A stretch of DNA of 64,000 nucleotides, from positions 4,340,001 through 4,404,000 of the forward strand of contig OZ220224.1 in the NCBI GenBank assembly GCA_964291485.2, given 5' to 3'. This DNA comes from Kistimonas sp964291485 (GTDB lineage Bacteria > Pseudomonadota > Gammaproteobacteria > Pseudomonadales > Endozoicomonadaceae). Of the stretch, positions 21,501-36,500 are shown in pieces. Positions within the stretch are counted from its first letter, which is position 1, and every line of letters starts with the position of its first letter. A model generated the notes under the pieces. That model saw nothing but the letters and a program-made list of their open reading frames with translations, was not told the DNA's origin and did no database searches. The position numbers were made by a program, and so were the translations under genes.

Positions 21501-24500
21501 GGTGAGGCTGCCCGCGGCGGGCAGTTGGGTAATCGTTACAGATTGCAGGCTGTCGCCGGTATCCACATCACTGAAGTTAAAGTCTCCGGCGGAGAAGGTA
21601 TGGCTGCCATCCTCCGTGATCGTCAGGGTCTCATCGGATGCCGTGGGTGCGTCGTTGACGTTGGCAATCGTGACGTTGAAGGTGCTCTCCGCCGTCGCTC
21701 CGGAGGAATCGGTCACGGTGACTTTCAGGGCAATAGCGCCCACATCATCATTGGCCGGTGTACCACTGAAGGTCCGGGCGCCAGCATCAAAGCTTAACCA
21801 GGATGGTAACGGGCTGCCGTCACCCAGGGTGGCGCTGTAAGTTAAGGTATCGCCACTGTCCACATCGCTGAAGGTGTTAGCAGGCACCACGAAACTGAAC
21901 TGGGTATCCTCACTGCCTGACTGATCAGTAATGGCGGTGGCCACCGGCGCATCGTTATTGCCGTTGATGGTGATGGTGATGGTGTGTTCCGTACCGTCCA
22001 CCGACGTGATGGTCAGGCTGTCGGTCAGGCTGCCGCTGGCACCCAGCGCCTGAATGGCGCTTTGGGTATTGTCCGCCGAGTAGCTCCAGGCTCCTGCGGC
22101 GTTGATGGTCAAGTCACCGTAGGCACCATTGACTGTTTCCGCAGTAAAGCTCGCTTCCCCGGCATCCGGATCGCTGATGGTGAGTGCTCCGCTGGCAGTC
22201 AGTGTGGCGGCGCTGTCTTCCGTGACCGCATTGCTATCCACACCGCCGATCTCTGCGGCGTCACTGACCGCCGTCACATCGAAGGTCAGGGTCTGTTCTG
22301 CGCTGCTGAGGTTGCCGTCGCTGACGGTAAACTTCAGATCCGCATAACCGTCGCCATTGGCATTGGCTACCGGGGTGAACACCAGGTTGCCGATATCCGC
22401 CGCCGTGATCACCTGGTTGGCCGTCACCGCTGCCCCATTCAGGGTCAGGCTGCCCGCTGCGGGCAGTTGGGTAATCGTTACAGATTGCAGGCTGTCGCCG
22501 GTATCCACATCACTGAAGTTAAAGTCTCCGGCGGAGAAGGTATGGCTGCCATCCTCCGTGATCGTCAGGGTCTCATCGGATGCCGTGGGTGCGTCGTTGA
22601 CGTTGGCAATCGTGACGTTGAAGGTGCTCTCCGCCGTGGCGCCGGCGGAATCGGCCACGGTGACTTTCAGGGCAATAGCGCCCACATCATCATTGGCCGG
22701 TGTACCACTGAAGGTCCGGGCGCCAGCATCAAAACTTAACCAGGACGGTAACGGGCTGCCGTCAGCCAGGGTGGCGCTGTAGGTTAACGTGTCGCCACTG
22801 TCCACATCGCTGAAGGTGTTAGCGGGCACCACGAAACTGAACTGGGTATCTTCACTGCCTGACTGATCAGTAATGGCGGTGGCCACCGGCGCATCGTTAT
22901 TGCCGTTGATGGTGATGGTAATGGTGTGTTCCGTACCGTCCACCGACGTGATGGTCAGGCTGTCGGTCAGGCTGCCGCTGGCACCCAGCGCCTGAATGGC
23001 GCTTTGGGTATTGTCCGCCGAGTAGGTCCAGGCGCCTGCGGCGTTGATGGTCAAGTCACCGTAGGCACCATTGACTGTTTCCGCAGTAAAGCTCGCTTCC
23101 CCGGCATCCGGATCGCTGATGGTGAGTGCTCCGCTGGCAGTCAGTGTGGCGGCGCTATCTTCCGTGACCGCATTGCTATCCACACCGCCGATCTCTGCGG
23201 CGTCACTTACCGCTGTGACATTCAACGTCATGGTTTCTGCGGCACTTTCCAGCGAACCATCACTGACCATGAACTCAAAACTAGCGTAACCGGCGCCGTT
23301 GGCATTAGCTGCCGGAGTAAAGACCAGGTTCGGGATATCTGACGCAGTAATCACCTGATTGGCTGTTAATGCAGTACCATTCAGCGTCAGGTTGCCAGCC
23401 GCTGGCAGCTGGGTGATCCTGATGGAATGCAGCGTATCGCCCGCATCAATATCATTGAAACCAAATTCAGTGCCCGAGAAAGTATGACTCTCATCTTCAT
23501 TCAGAACCACCGTGTTGTCTGACGCCGTCGGCGCATCATTCACGGCATCCACATTCAACGTGATCGTCTGTGCTGCACTTTCCTGCGAACCATCGCTGAC
23601 CGTGAAACCAAAGCTGGCGTAACCGACACCATTGGCATTAGCTGCTGGTGTGAAGACCAGATTCGGGATATCCGCCACGGTAATGACCTGGCTGGCCGTC
23701 ACCGCTGTGCCATTCAGCGTCAGGTTGCCAGCTGCTGGTAGTTGAGTAATTTTGATCGAATGAAGCGTATCGCCTGCATCAATATCATTGAAGCCAAAGT
23801 CAGAGGCTGAGAAGCTATGACTGTTGTCTTCGTCCAGGCTCACCGTGTTGTCTGACGCCGTAGGCGCATCATTCACGGCATCCACATTCAATGTGATCGT
23901 CTGTGCCGCACTTTCCAGTGCACCATCGCTGACCGTGAAATCAAGGCTGGCGTACCCTGCACCATTAGCATTGGTGGCCGGAGTGAAGATCAGATTCGGG
24001 ATATCCGCTGTGGCAATCACCTGGTTGGTAGTCACCGCTGTACCATTGAGCGTCAGGCTGCCAGCCGCTGGTAGTTGAGTAATTTTGATCGAATGAAGCG
24101 TATCGCCGGCATCAATATCATTGAAACCAAATTCGGTGGCCGAGAAGGTATGATTGCCGTCTTCGTTCAGGGTCACCGTGTTGTCTGATGCCGTAGGGGC
24201 ATCATTCACCGCATCGACATTCAGCGTCAGGGTCTGCACCGCACTTTCCAGCAGCCCGTCACTGACAGTGAAATCAAAGCGAGCGTAACCGGCACCGTTA
24301 GCATCAGCTGCCGGAGTAAAGACCAGATTCGGGATGTCCGCCGCATTAATCACCTGATTGGCAGTCACCGCTGTACCATTGAGCGTCAGGCTGCCAGCTG
24401 CCGGCAACTGAGTGATCTTAATGGAATGCAGTGAATCACCATCATTGTCACTGAAACTGAAATCACTGGCTGAGAAGGTATGACTGCCATCTTCATCCAG

Positions 24501-27500
24501 TGTCACTGAACTGTCTGCAGAGGTTGGCGCATCATTCGCAGAAGAAACGTTGAATGACAAGGTTTCAGCAGTACTCTCAGCGATACCGTCACTGACCTTA
24601 AACTCGATGCTCGCGTAGTCATCTCCATGAGCATTAGCCGCAGGAGTAAATACGAGGTTCGGGATATCAGCGGCTGAAATCTGCTGGTCAACAGTAACTG
24701 CTGATCCATTGAGCGTCAGGCTGCCAGCAGATGGCAACTGAGTTATCTTGACGTAAGCAAGTGCGTCACCATCAATATCATTAAAGCCAAAGTCATCAGC
24801 CGAGAAGGTATGACTGCCATCTTCCTGTATGGTCAATACAGCCTGAGACTCACCACCTATGATGAGATTATCAATACTGGGCCGTAAGTTAGATGGCCCA
24901 CCAGTATTGGCAATCACTTTCAGTTCCGTGATATTGCCTACGCCAACAGAAACCGTAGCCCAGTTGTTCCAGTCAAAATTGGTGCTTAAATCAACCGTGT
25001 GACTCCAAACCTCGGTGTCACCATCATAAGCCTTTAGCGTGATGGACTGGTTAGAAGGCATGGTTCCGTAAACGAAACCTTGAAATGGCAGTGGGTTGAT
25101 ATCGAAACTTTGTATATATGTCGGCGTAGCGAATGTCAGTGAGCTGTCATTGTCAAAGTTGTTCGCATAAATATGTCCGCCACCGTTTGTGTTATGAGTA
25201 AAGTTCGACTGAGTCAATCCATAATTGGAGCTGTCAAACGTGTAAGTTGTTTCCGGCGACCCAGAACCTGAGCCATAGATACCCCCTTCTATTGTCGGTG
25301 CATCATTCACGGCTGTCACATTCAACGTCATGGTTTCTGCAGCACTCTCCAGCTCACCATCACTGACTGTAAAGTTAAAGCTGGCGTAATCGGATCCATT
25401 GGCATTAGCAACCGGGGTGAAGACCAGATTCTGGATGTCCGCCACGGTAATTACCTGGTTGGCCGTCACCGCTGCGCCACTGAGCGTCAGACTGCCTGCT
25501 GTTGGCAGCTGAGTGATTTTGATGGACTGCAGCGTATCGCCAGCATCAATATCATTGAAACCAAACTCATTAGCCGAGAAGGTATGACTGTCGTCTTCAT
25601 CCAGGGTCACAGCGTTGTCTGACGACGTCGGCGCATCATTTACCGCATCCACATCCAACGTAATCGTCTGTGCCACACTTTCCAGGAAACCATCGCTGAC
25701 GGTGAAATCAAAACTGGCGTAACCGGCACCGTTAGCGTTGGCGGCCGGAGTAAAGACCAGATTAGGAATGTCCGCCGCTGTAATTACTTGATTAGCGGCT
25801 ACTGCTGCACCATTTAATGTCAGGCTGCCTGCTACTGGCAGTTGGGTAATCTTGATGGAATGCAGCGTATCGCCCGTATCAATATCATTGAAGCCAAATT
25901 CAGTGGCCGAGAAGGTATGACTGCCGTCTTCGTCCAGAGTCACGGTGTTGTCTGACGCCGTCGGCGCATCATTCACCGCATCAACATTCAACGTGATCGT
26001 CTGTGCCACACTTTCCAGGGAACCATCGCTGACGGTGAAATCAAAGCTGGCGTAATCGGCACCGTTAGCATTGGCAGCCGGAGTGAAAACCAGGTTCGGG
26101 ATATCCGCTGTAGTAATAACCTGGTTGGCAGTCACCGCTGTACCATTGAGCGTCAGGCTGCCAGCCGCTGGTAATTGAATAATTTTGATGGAATGCAGCG
26201 AATCGCCTTCATCAATGTCATTGAAACCAAATTCAGTGGCTGAGAAGGTATGACTATCATCTTCGTCCAGTGTCACGGTGTTGTCTGACGACGTTGGCGC
26301 ATCATTTACTGCATCCACATTCAGTGTGATCGTTTGTGCCCCACTCTCCAAACCACCACTGTCAGTTACCGTGAAATCAAAGCTGGCGTATCCCGCACCG
26401 TAGGCATTGGCGGCCGGAACAAAAACCAGGTTCGGGATATCCGCAGCAGAAATCACCTGGTTGGCGGTCACCGCTGTGCCATTAAGCGTCAGGCTGCCAG
26501 CACCTGGCAATTGGGTGATCTTGATGGAATGCAGTGAATCGCCCGCATCAATATCATTAAAACCAAATTCAGTGGCCGAGAAGGTATGAGTGGTATCTTC
26601 GTCTAAGGTAAACGTATTATCTGATGCCGTCGGGGCATCATTCACTGCAGAAACATCAATGCTCAGTGCCTGAACGCTGCTTTCCAGCGAACCGTCACTG
26701 ACCTTGTACTGCAGATTGACATAATCCTCACCATTGGCATTGGCAGGCGGTGTGTACACAAGGTTAGCAATATCTGCAGCGCCAATACTCTGGTTTGCCG
26801 TAACAGCCACACCATTCAGTGTCAGGGTGCCACTTGCCGGCAATTGGGTAATGACGACCGCATGCAATACATCACCATCAGCATCACTGAAACCAAAATC
26901 ACTACTGGAAAAGGTATGAGAACCGTCTTCATCCAATACAACACCGCGAACAATGGCCAGATTATCAATACTCGGCCACAGATTAGTGCCCGGCGCTTCA
27001 AAACGTAATTCAGTGACATTATCTACATCGACATTGACATGGAGCCAGTTCTCCCACTCCATGTAATTTTCAAGGTCAACCGTGGTGCTCCAGACTTCTG
27101 TCGAGCCGCTGAAAGCCTTGATGGTGAAGTCATGGTGCGCAGCCGTCCAGCCGTTAATGTTGACATAATCTTCCAGGGGCAACCCATTGAGATCGAAACC
27201 TTTCACATGGGTTGGCGTTGAAAAATAAATAGAATCAGCTGTTGCTGAGTCGCTTGCATAAATATGCGCACCACCGGTTGAGTTACTGACGAAATCATCA
27301 CTGAGAGTGACACCGGGAATGTTGGTATCGTCAAAATGGATGATAGTCACCGCTTCCGGCGCATCACTCACGGCATCAACATTAAACGTGACCGTTTGTA
27401 CGATACTTTCAAGCCCATTGCTGTCCGCAACAGTAAATCGAAGATTGGCATAACCAACGCCATTGGCATCGACCGCCGGTGTAAAGACCAGATTCGGAAT

Positions 27501-30500
27501 ATCGGTTGCCGTGATAAGCTGATTCGCAGCTACCGCTGTGCCATTTAATGTCAGACTACCTGCAGCGGGCAGCTGAGTGATCCTGACAGAATGAAGGGAG
27601 CCACCATCCTCAACATCACTGAAGCTAAAATCACTGGCTGCAAAGGTATGACTGGTATCCTCATCCAGGGTGACTGTTTTGTCAGAAGCGGTGGGGCGAT
27701 CATTAACGGCCGTCACATCAATGGTGATCGTTTGCTCAGCACTATTAAGCGAACCGTCGCTGACAGTGAACTTAAGATTGGCATAACTATCACCACTGGC
27801 ATTAGCTGCAGGCGTAAAGACCAGGTTCGGAATATCTGCGGCGGTAATAACCTGATCAGCTGTCACTGCTGCACCATTCAACAGCAGACTGCCAGCGGAA
27901 GGGAGCTGGGTAATCTTAATGGATCGCAATGAATCACCGGCATCAACGTCTATGAAGCCAAACTCACTGGCAGTAAAGCTATGGCTGCTATCCTCATTCA
28001 ACGTCACGGTATTGTCTGAGGCGGTCGGGGCATCATTGATACTGTTTACATCAATATTCATGGTTTGAACGGCACTATCAAGGGAACCGTCACTCACCGT
28101 AAACTGCAGGCTGCTATAACCGACACCATGGGCATTTGCAGAAGGTGTGAAAACCAGATTGGAAATATCCGCTGCCGCAATCACCTGATTGTCGGTTACC
28201 GCCACACCATTCAAGGCCAGTGTTCCCGAAACCGGGATCTGGGTAATGGTGACAGAATGCAGCGCATCACCGTCAATATCCGCGAAACCAAAATCGCCAG
28301 CGGCAAATATATGGCTGCCATCCTCATCAGCTGTCACACCAAAACGGGCAATTTCCAGGTTATCAATGGATGGCCAAAGGGATTTATCTGTTGACTCAAA
28401 GCGGAGTTCAGTCACATTCTCAACATCGACATTCACATGCAACCAGTTATCCCAGGTCATGTGACCAGAAAGATTAACTGTCGTGCTCCATACTTCGGTT
28501 GAACCACTGAATGCCTTGATCGTGAAATCATTCCTGGCATGGGTATTACCTGCGAAACCTTCCCAGGGCACCCCGGTGAGATCAAAACCTTTGACATGCG
28601 TTGGTGTCGGGAATGTGATGAAATCATCGGTAAAACTCTCATTGGCCCAAAGATGCCCGCCACCATTGGTGCTTGTCGCCATGTCTCCACCGAGTGTCAC
28701 CCCTAGGTTGTTGACATCATCAAATGTGAGTGTGGTGGTAGGCGGCACCGGTACCGGTGCATCACTGACGGCAGTAACATCAAACGTGATTGTTTGGAGA
28801 CTACTTTCCAGCAAGCCATCGCTGACAGAAAATTGAAGATCCGCATAACCGGCACCGTTGGCGTCCGCGACCGGAGTAAAGACCAGATTTGGAATATCAG
28901 CAGCAGCAATCACCTGGTTGGCGGTTACCGCTGAGCCATTCAATGTCAGGCTGCCGGCGGCCGGCAACTGGGTCACCTTGATGGACTGCAGTGAATCGCC
29001 GGCATCAACATCACTGAAACCAAACTCACTGGCGGCAAAGGTATGACTGCTGTCTTCATCCAGTGTCACGGTGTTGTCTGATGCCGTCGGCGCATCATTC
29101 ACCGCATCCACATTGAACGTGATCGTTTGGGCTGCACTCTCCAGACCACCACTGTCCGTTACCGTAAACTGAAGGTCGGTATAGCCGGCACCGTTGGCAT
29201 TGGCGGTCGGGGTAAAGATCAGATTTGGAATGTCCGCGACCATAATCACTTGGTTGGCAGCTACTGCGGTACCATTCAATGTCAGACTACCGGCGCCCGG
29301 CAACTGGGTCACCTTGATTGATTGCAGCGAATCGCCGGCATCAATATCACTGAAACCAAACTCGCTGGCAGCAAAGGTATGACTGCTGTCTTCATCCAAG
29401 GTCACGGTGTTATCTGACGCTGTCGGTGCATCGTTCACCGCATCGACATTCAGGGTCATGGTCTGCGCCGCACTTTCCAGCAGTCCATCACTGACGGTGA
29501 AATCAAAGCTCGCGTAACCGGCACCGTTGGCATTCGCGGCCGGGGTAAAGACCAAGTTCGGGATATCTGCCGCCGTAATCACTTGATTAGCGGTGACGGC
29601 TGAACCATTCAATGTCAGACTGCCAGCGGCCGGCAATTGGGTCACCTTGATGGACTGCAACGTATCGCCGGCATCAATATCATTGAAACCAAACTCACTG
29701 ACAGCGAAGGCATGGCTGGCGTCTTCGTCCAGACTTACGGTGTTATCTGACGCCGTCGGCGCATCATTCTCTGCAACGACATTCAGCGTCAGGGTCTGCA
29801 CCGCACTTTCCAGCAATCCGTCACTGACGGTGAAATCAAAGCTGGCGTAACCGGCACCGTTGGCATTCGCGGCCGGGGTAAAGACCAGATTCGGGATGTC
29901 CGCCGCTGTAATCACCTGGTTCGCAGTCACCGCTGAGCCATTCAATGTCAGGCTGCCGGCGGCCGGCAATTGGGTCACCTTGATGGACTGCAGCGTATCG
30001 CCGGCATCAATATCACTGAAGCCAAAGTCACTGGCGGCAAAGGTATGGCTGTTTCCTTCAACCATACTCACACCATTGTCTGACGCCGTCGGTGCATCAT
30101 TCACCGCATCCACATTGAACGTGATCGTTTGGGCTGCACTCTCCAGACCACCACTGTCCGTTACCGTAAACTGCAGGTCGGCATAACCGGCACCGTTGGC
30201 ATTCGCGACCGGAGTAAAGACCAGATTCGGGATGTCCGCAGCAGCAATCACCTGGTTGGCGGTTACCGCTGAGCCATTCAATGTCAGACTACCGGCGCCC
30301 GGCAACTGGGTCACCGTGATGGACTGCAGCGTATCGCCGGCATCAATATCATTGAAACCAAACTCGCTGGCAGCAAAGGTATGACTGCTGTCTTCGTTCA
30401 GTGTCACGGTGTTGTCTGACGCCGTCGGTGCATCGTTCACCGCATTCACATTGAACGTGATCGTTTGGGCTGCACTCTCCAGACCACCACTGTCCGTTAC

Positions 30501-33500
30501 CGTAAACTGCAGGTCGGCATAACCGGTACCGTTGGCATTCGCGACCGGGGTAAAGACCAGATTCGGGATGTCCGCAGCAGCAATCACCTGGTTGGCGGTT
30601 ACCGCTGAGCCATTCAATGTCAGGCTGCCGGCGGCCGGCAACTGGGTCACCGTGATGGACTGCAGCGAATCGCCGGCATCAATATCACTGAAACCAAACT
30701 CGCTGGCGGCAAAGGTATGACTGCTGTCTTCATCCAGTGTCACGGTGTTGTCTGATGCCGTCGGTGCATCGTTCACCGCATCCACATTGAACGTGATCGT
30801 TTGGGCTGCACTCTCCAGACCACCACTGTCCGTTACCGTAAACTGCAGGTCGGCATAACCGGCACCGTTGGCATTGGCGACCGGAGTAAAGACCAAATTC
30901 GGGATGTCCGCAGCAGCAATCACCTGGTTCGCGGTCACCGCTGAGCCATTCAATGTCAGACTACCGGCGCCCGGCAACTGGGTCACCGTGATGGACTGCA
31001 GCGAATCGCCGGCATCAATATCATTGAAACCAAACTCGCTGGCAGCAAAGGTATGACTGCTGTCTTCATCCAGTGTCACGGTGTTATCTGACGCCGTCGG
31101 TGCATCGTTCACCGCATCCACATTGAACGTGATCGTTTGGCCTGCACTCTCCAGACCACCACTGTCCGTTACCGTAAACTGCAGGTCGGCATAACCGGCA
31201 CCGTTGGCATTGGTGGCTGGGGTAAAGACCAGATTCGGGATGTCCGCCGCTGTAATCACCTGATCAGCAACTACGGCTGAACCATTCAATGTCAGGCTGC
31301 CGGCGGCCGGCAACTGGGTCACCTTGATGGACTGCAGCGAATCGCCGGCATCAACATCATTGAAACCAAACTCACTGGCGGCAAAGGTATGACTGCTGTC
31401 TTCATCCAGTGTCACGGTGTTGTCTGACGCCGTCGGTGCATCGTTCACCGCATCCACATTGAACGTGATCGTTTGGGCTGCACTCTCCAGACCACCACTG
31501 TCCGTTACCGTAAACTGCAGGTCGGCATAACCGGCACCATTGGCATTCGCGACCGGGGTAAAGACCAGGTTCGGGATGTCCGCCGCTGTAATCACCTGAT
31601 CAGCAACTACGGCTGAGCCATTCAATGTCAGGCTGCCGGCGCCCGGCAACTGAGTCACCGTGATGGACTGCAGCGAATCGCCGGCATCAATATCATTGAA
31701 ACCAAACTCGCTGGCAGCAAAGGTATGACTGCTGTCTTCATCCAGTGTCACGGTGTTGTCTGACGCCGTCGGTGCATCGTTCACCGCATCCACATTGAAC
31801 GTGATCGTTTGGGCTGCACTCTCCAGACCACCACTGTCCGTTACCGTAAACTGCAGGTCTGCATAACCGGCACCGTTGGCATTGGCGACGGGGGTAAAGA
31901 CCAGGTTCGGGATGTCCGCCGCCAGAATCACCTGATCAGCGGCTACGGCTGAGCCATTCAATGTCAGGCTGCCGGCGGCCGGCAACTGGGTCACCTTGAT
32001 GGACTGCAGCGTATCGCCGGCATCAATATCACTGAAACCAAACTCGCTGGCAGCAAAGGTATAACTGCTGTCTTCATCCAGTGTCACGGTGTTGTCTGAC
32101 GCCGTCGGTGCATCGTTCACCGCATCCACATTGAACGTGATCGTTTGGGCTGCACTCTCCAGACCACCACTGTCCGTTACCGTAAACTGCAGGTCGGCAT
32201 AACCGGCACCATTGGCATTCGCGACCGGGGTAAAGACCAAGTTCGGGATGTCCGCCGCTGTAATCACCTGATCAGCGGCTACGGCTGAGCCATTCAATGT
32301 CAGGCTGCCGGCGCCCGGCAACTGAGTCACCGTGATGGACTGCAGCGAATCGCCGGCATCAATATCATTGAAACCAAACTCGCTGGCAGCAAAGGTATAA
32401 CTGCTGTCTTCATCCAGTGTCACGGTGTTGTCTGACGCCGTCGGTGCATCGTTCACCGCATCCACATTGAACGTGATCGTTTGGGCTGCACTCTCCAGAC
32501 CACCACTGTCCGTTACCGTAAACTGCAGGTCGGCATAACCGGCACCGTTGGCATCCGCGACCGGAGTAAAGACCAGATTTGGAATATCAGCAGCAGCAAT
32601 CACCTGGTTGGCGGTTACCGCTGAGCCATTCAATGTCAGGCTGCCGGCGGCCGGCAACTGGGTCACCTTGATGGACTGCAGCGTATCGCCGGCATCAATA
32701 TCACTGAAACCAAACTCGCTGGCAGCAAAGGTATAACTGCTGTCTTCATCCAGTGTCACGGTGTTGTCTGACGCCGTCGGTGCATCGTTCACCGCATCCA
32801 CATTGAACGTGATCGTTTGGGCTGCACTCTCCAGACCACCACTGTCCGTTACCGTAAACTGCAGGTCTGCATAACCGGCACCGTTGGTATTGGCGACCGG
32901 AGTAAAGACCAGATTCGGGATGTCCGCCGCCAGAATCACCTGATCAGCGGCTACGGCTGAGCCATTCAATGTCAGGCTGCCGGCGGCCGGCAACTGGGTC
33001 ACCTTGATGGACTGCAGCGTATCGCCGGCATCAATATCACTGAAACCAAACTCGCTGGCAGCAAAGGTATAACTGCTGTCTTCATCCAGTGTCACGGTGT
33101 TGTCTGACGCCGTCGGTGCATCGTTCACCGCATCCACATTGAACGTGATCGTTTGGGCTGCACTCTCCAGACCACCACTGTCCGTTACCGTAAACTGCAG
33201 GTCGGCATAACCGGCACCATTGGCATTCGCGACCGGGGTAAAGACCAGGTTCGGGATGTCCGCCGCTGTAATCACCTGATCAGCAACTACGGCTGAGCCA
33301 TTCAATGTCAGGCTGCCGGCGCCCGGCAACTGAGTCACCGTGATGGACTGCAGCGAATCGCCGGCATCAATATCATTGAAACCAAACTCGCTGGCAGCAA
33401 AGGTATGACTGCTGTCTTCATCCAGTGTCACGGTGTTGTCTGACGCCGTCGGTGCATCGTTCACCGCATCCACATTGAACGTGATCGTTTGGGCTGCACT

Positions 33501-36500
33501 CTCCAGACCACCACTGTCCGTTACCGTAAACTGCAGGTCTGCATAACCGGCACCGTTGGCATTGGCGACGGGGGTAAAGACCAGGTTCGGGATGTCCGCC
33601 GCCAGAATCACCTGATCAGCGGCTACGGCTGAGCCATTCAATGTCAGGCTGCCGGCGGCCGGCAACTGGGTCACCTTGATGGACTGCAGCGTATCGCCGG
33701 CATCAATATCACTGAAACCAAACTCGCTGGCAGCAAAGGTATAACTGCTGTCTTCATCCAGTGTCACGGTGTTGTCTGACGCCGTCGGTGCATCGTTCAC
33801 CGCATCCACATTGAACGTGATCGTTTGGGCTGCACTCTCCAGACCACCACTGTCCGTTACCGTAAACTGCAGGTCGGCATAACCGGCACCATTGGCATTC
33901 GCGACCGGGGTAAAGACCAAGTTCGGGATGTCCGCCGCTGTAATCACCTGATCAGCGGCTACGGCTGAGCCATTCAATGTCAGGCTGCCGGCGCCCGGCA
34001 ACTGAGTCACCGTGATGGACTGCAGCGAATCGCCGGCATCAATATCATTGAAACCAAACTCGCTGGCAGCAAAGGTATAACTGCTGTCTTCATCCAGTGT
34101 CACGGTGTTGTCTGACGCCGTCGGTGCATCGTTCACCGCATCCACATTGAACGTGATCGTTTGGGCTGCACTCTCCAGACCACCACTGTCCGTTACCGTA
34201 AACTGCAGGTCGGCATAACCGGCACCGTTGGCATCCGCGACCGGAGTAAAGACCAGATTTGGAATATCAGCAGCAGCAATCACCTGGTTGGCGGTTACCG
34301 CTGAGCCATTCAATGTCAGGCTGCCGGCGGCCGGCAACTGGGTCACCTTGATGGACTGCAGCGTATCGCCGGCATCAATATCACTGAAACCAAACTCGCT
34401 GGCAGCAAAGGTATAACTGCTGTCTTCATCCAGTGTCACGGTGTTGTCTGACGCCGTCGGTGCATCGTTCACCGCATCCACATTGAACGTGATCGTTTGG
34501 GCTGCACTCTCCAGACCACCACTGTCCGTTACCGTAAACTGCAGGTCGGCATAACCGGCACCATTGGCATTCGCGACCGGGGTAAAGACCAAGTTCGGGA
34601 TGTCCGCCGCTGTAATCACCTGATCAGCGGCTACGGCTGAGCCATTCAATGTCAGGCTGCCGGCGCCCGGCAACTGAGTCACCGTGATGGACTGCAGCGA
34701 ATCGCCGGCATCAATATCATTGAAACCAAACTCGCTGGCAGCAAAGGTATAACTGCTGTCTTCATCCAGTGTCACGGTGTTGTCTGACGCCGTCGGTGCA
34801 TCGTTCACCGCATCCACATTGAACGTGATCGTTTGGGCTGCACTCTCCAGACCACCACTGTCCGTTACCGTAAACTGCAGGTCGGCATAACCGGCACCGT
34901 TGGCATCCGCGACCGGAGTAAAGACCAGATTTGGAATATCAGCAGCAGCAATCACCTGGTTGGCGGTTACCGCTGAGCCATTCAATGTCAGGCTGCCGGC
35001 GGCCGGCAACTGGGTCACCGTGATGGACTGCAGCGAATCGCCGGCATCAATATCACTGAAACCAAACTCGCTGGCAGCAAAGGTATGACTGCTGTCTTCA
35101 TCCAGTGTCACGGTGTTATCTGACGCTGTCGGTGCATCGTTCACCGCATCGACATTCAGGGTCATGGTCTGCGCCGCACTTTCCAGCAGTCCATCACTGA
35201 CGGTGAAATCAAAGCTCGCGTAACCGGCACCGTTGGCATTCGCGGCCGGGGTAAAGACCAAGTTCGGGATATCTGCCGCCGTAATCACTTGATTAGCGGT
35301 GACGGCTGAACCATTCAATGTCAGACTGCCAGCGGCCGGCAATTGGGTCACCTTGATGGACTGCAACGTATCGCCGGCATCAATATCATTGAAACCAAAC
35401 TCACTGACAGCGAAGGCATGGCTGGCGTCTTCGTCCAGACTTACGGTGTTATCTGACGCCGTCGGCGCATCATTCTCTGCAACGACATTCAGCGTCAGGG
35501 TCTGCACCGCACTTTCCAGCAATCCGTCACTGACGGTGAAATCAAAGCTGGCGTAACCGGCACCGTTGGCATTCGCGGCCGGGGTAAAGACCAGATTCGG
35601 GATGTCCGCCGCTGTAATCACCTGGTTCGCAGTCACCGCTGAGCCATTCAATGTCAGGCTGCCGGCGGCCGGCAATTGGGTCACCTTGATGGACTGCAGC
35701 GTATCGCCGGCATCAATATCACTGAAGCCAAAGTCACTGGCGGCAAAGGTATGGCTGTTTCCTTCAACCATACTCACACCATTGTCTGACGCCGTCGGTG
35801 CATCATTCACCGCATCCACATTGAACGTGATCGTTTGGGCTGCACTCTCCAGACCACCACTGTCCGTTACCGTAAACTGCAGGTCGGCATAACCGGCACC
35901 GTTGGCATTCGCGACCGGAGTAAAGACCAGATTCGGGATGTCCGCAGCAGCAATCACCTGGTTGGCGGTTACCGCTGAGCCATTCAATGTCAGACTACCG
36001 GCGCCCGGCAACTGGGTCACCGTGATGGACTGCAGCGTATCGCCGGCATCAATATCATTGAAACCAAACTCGCTGGCAGCAAAGGTATGACTGCTGTCTT
36101 CGTTCAGTGTCACGGTGTTGTCTGACGCCGTCGGTGCATCGTTCACCGCATTCACATTGAACGTGATCGTTTGGGCTGCACTCTCCAGACCACCACTGTC
36201 CGTTACCGTAAACTGCAGGTCGGCATAACCGGTACCGTTGGCATTCGCGACCGGGGTAAAGACCAGATTCGGGATGTCCGCAGCAGCAATCACCTGGTTG
36301 GCGGTTACCGCTGAGCCATTCAATGTCAGGCTGCCGGCGGCCGGCAACTGGGTCACCGTGATGGACTGCAGCGAATCGCCGGCATCAATATCACTGAAAC
36401 CAAACTCGCTGGCGGCAAAGGTATGACTGCTGTCTTCATCCAGTGTCACGGTGTTGTCTGACGCCGTCGGTGCATCGTTCACCGCATCCACATTGAACGT

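Noticed and set aside
21042..22739. Two near-identical 251-codon plus-strand frames
   Set aside because: They are antisense to the 942-bp VCBS/CADG units and repeat with the same period; no RBS and no recognisable protein.
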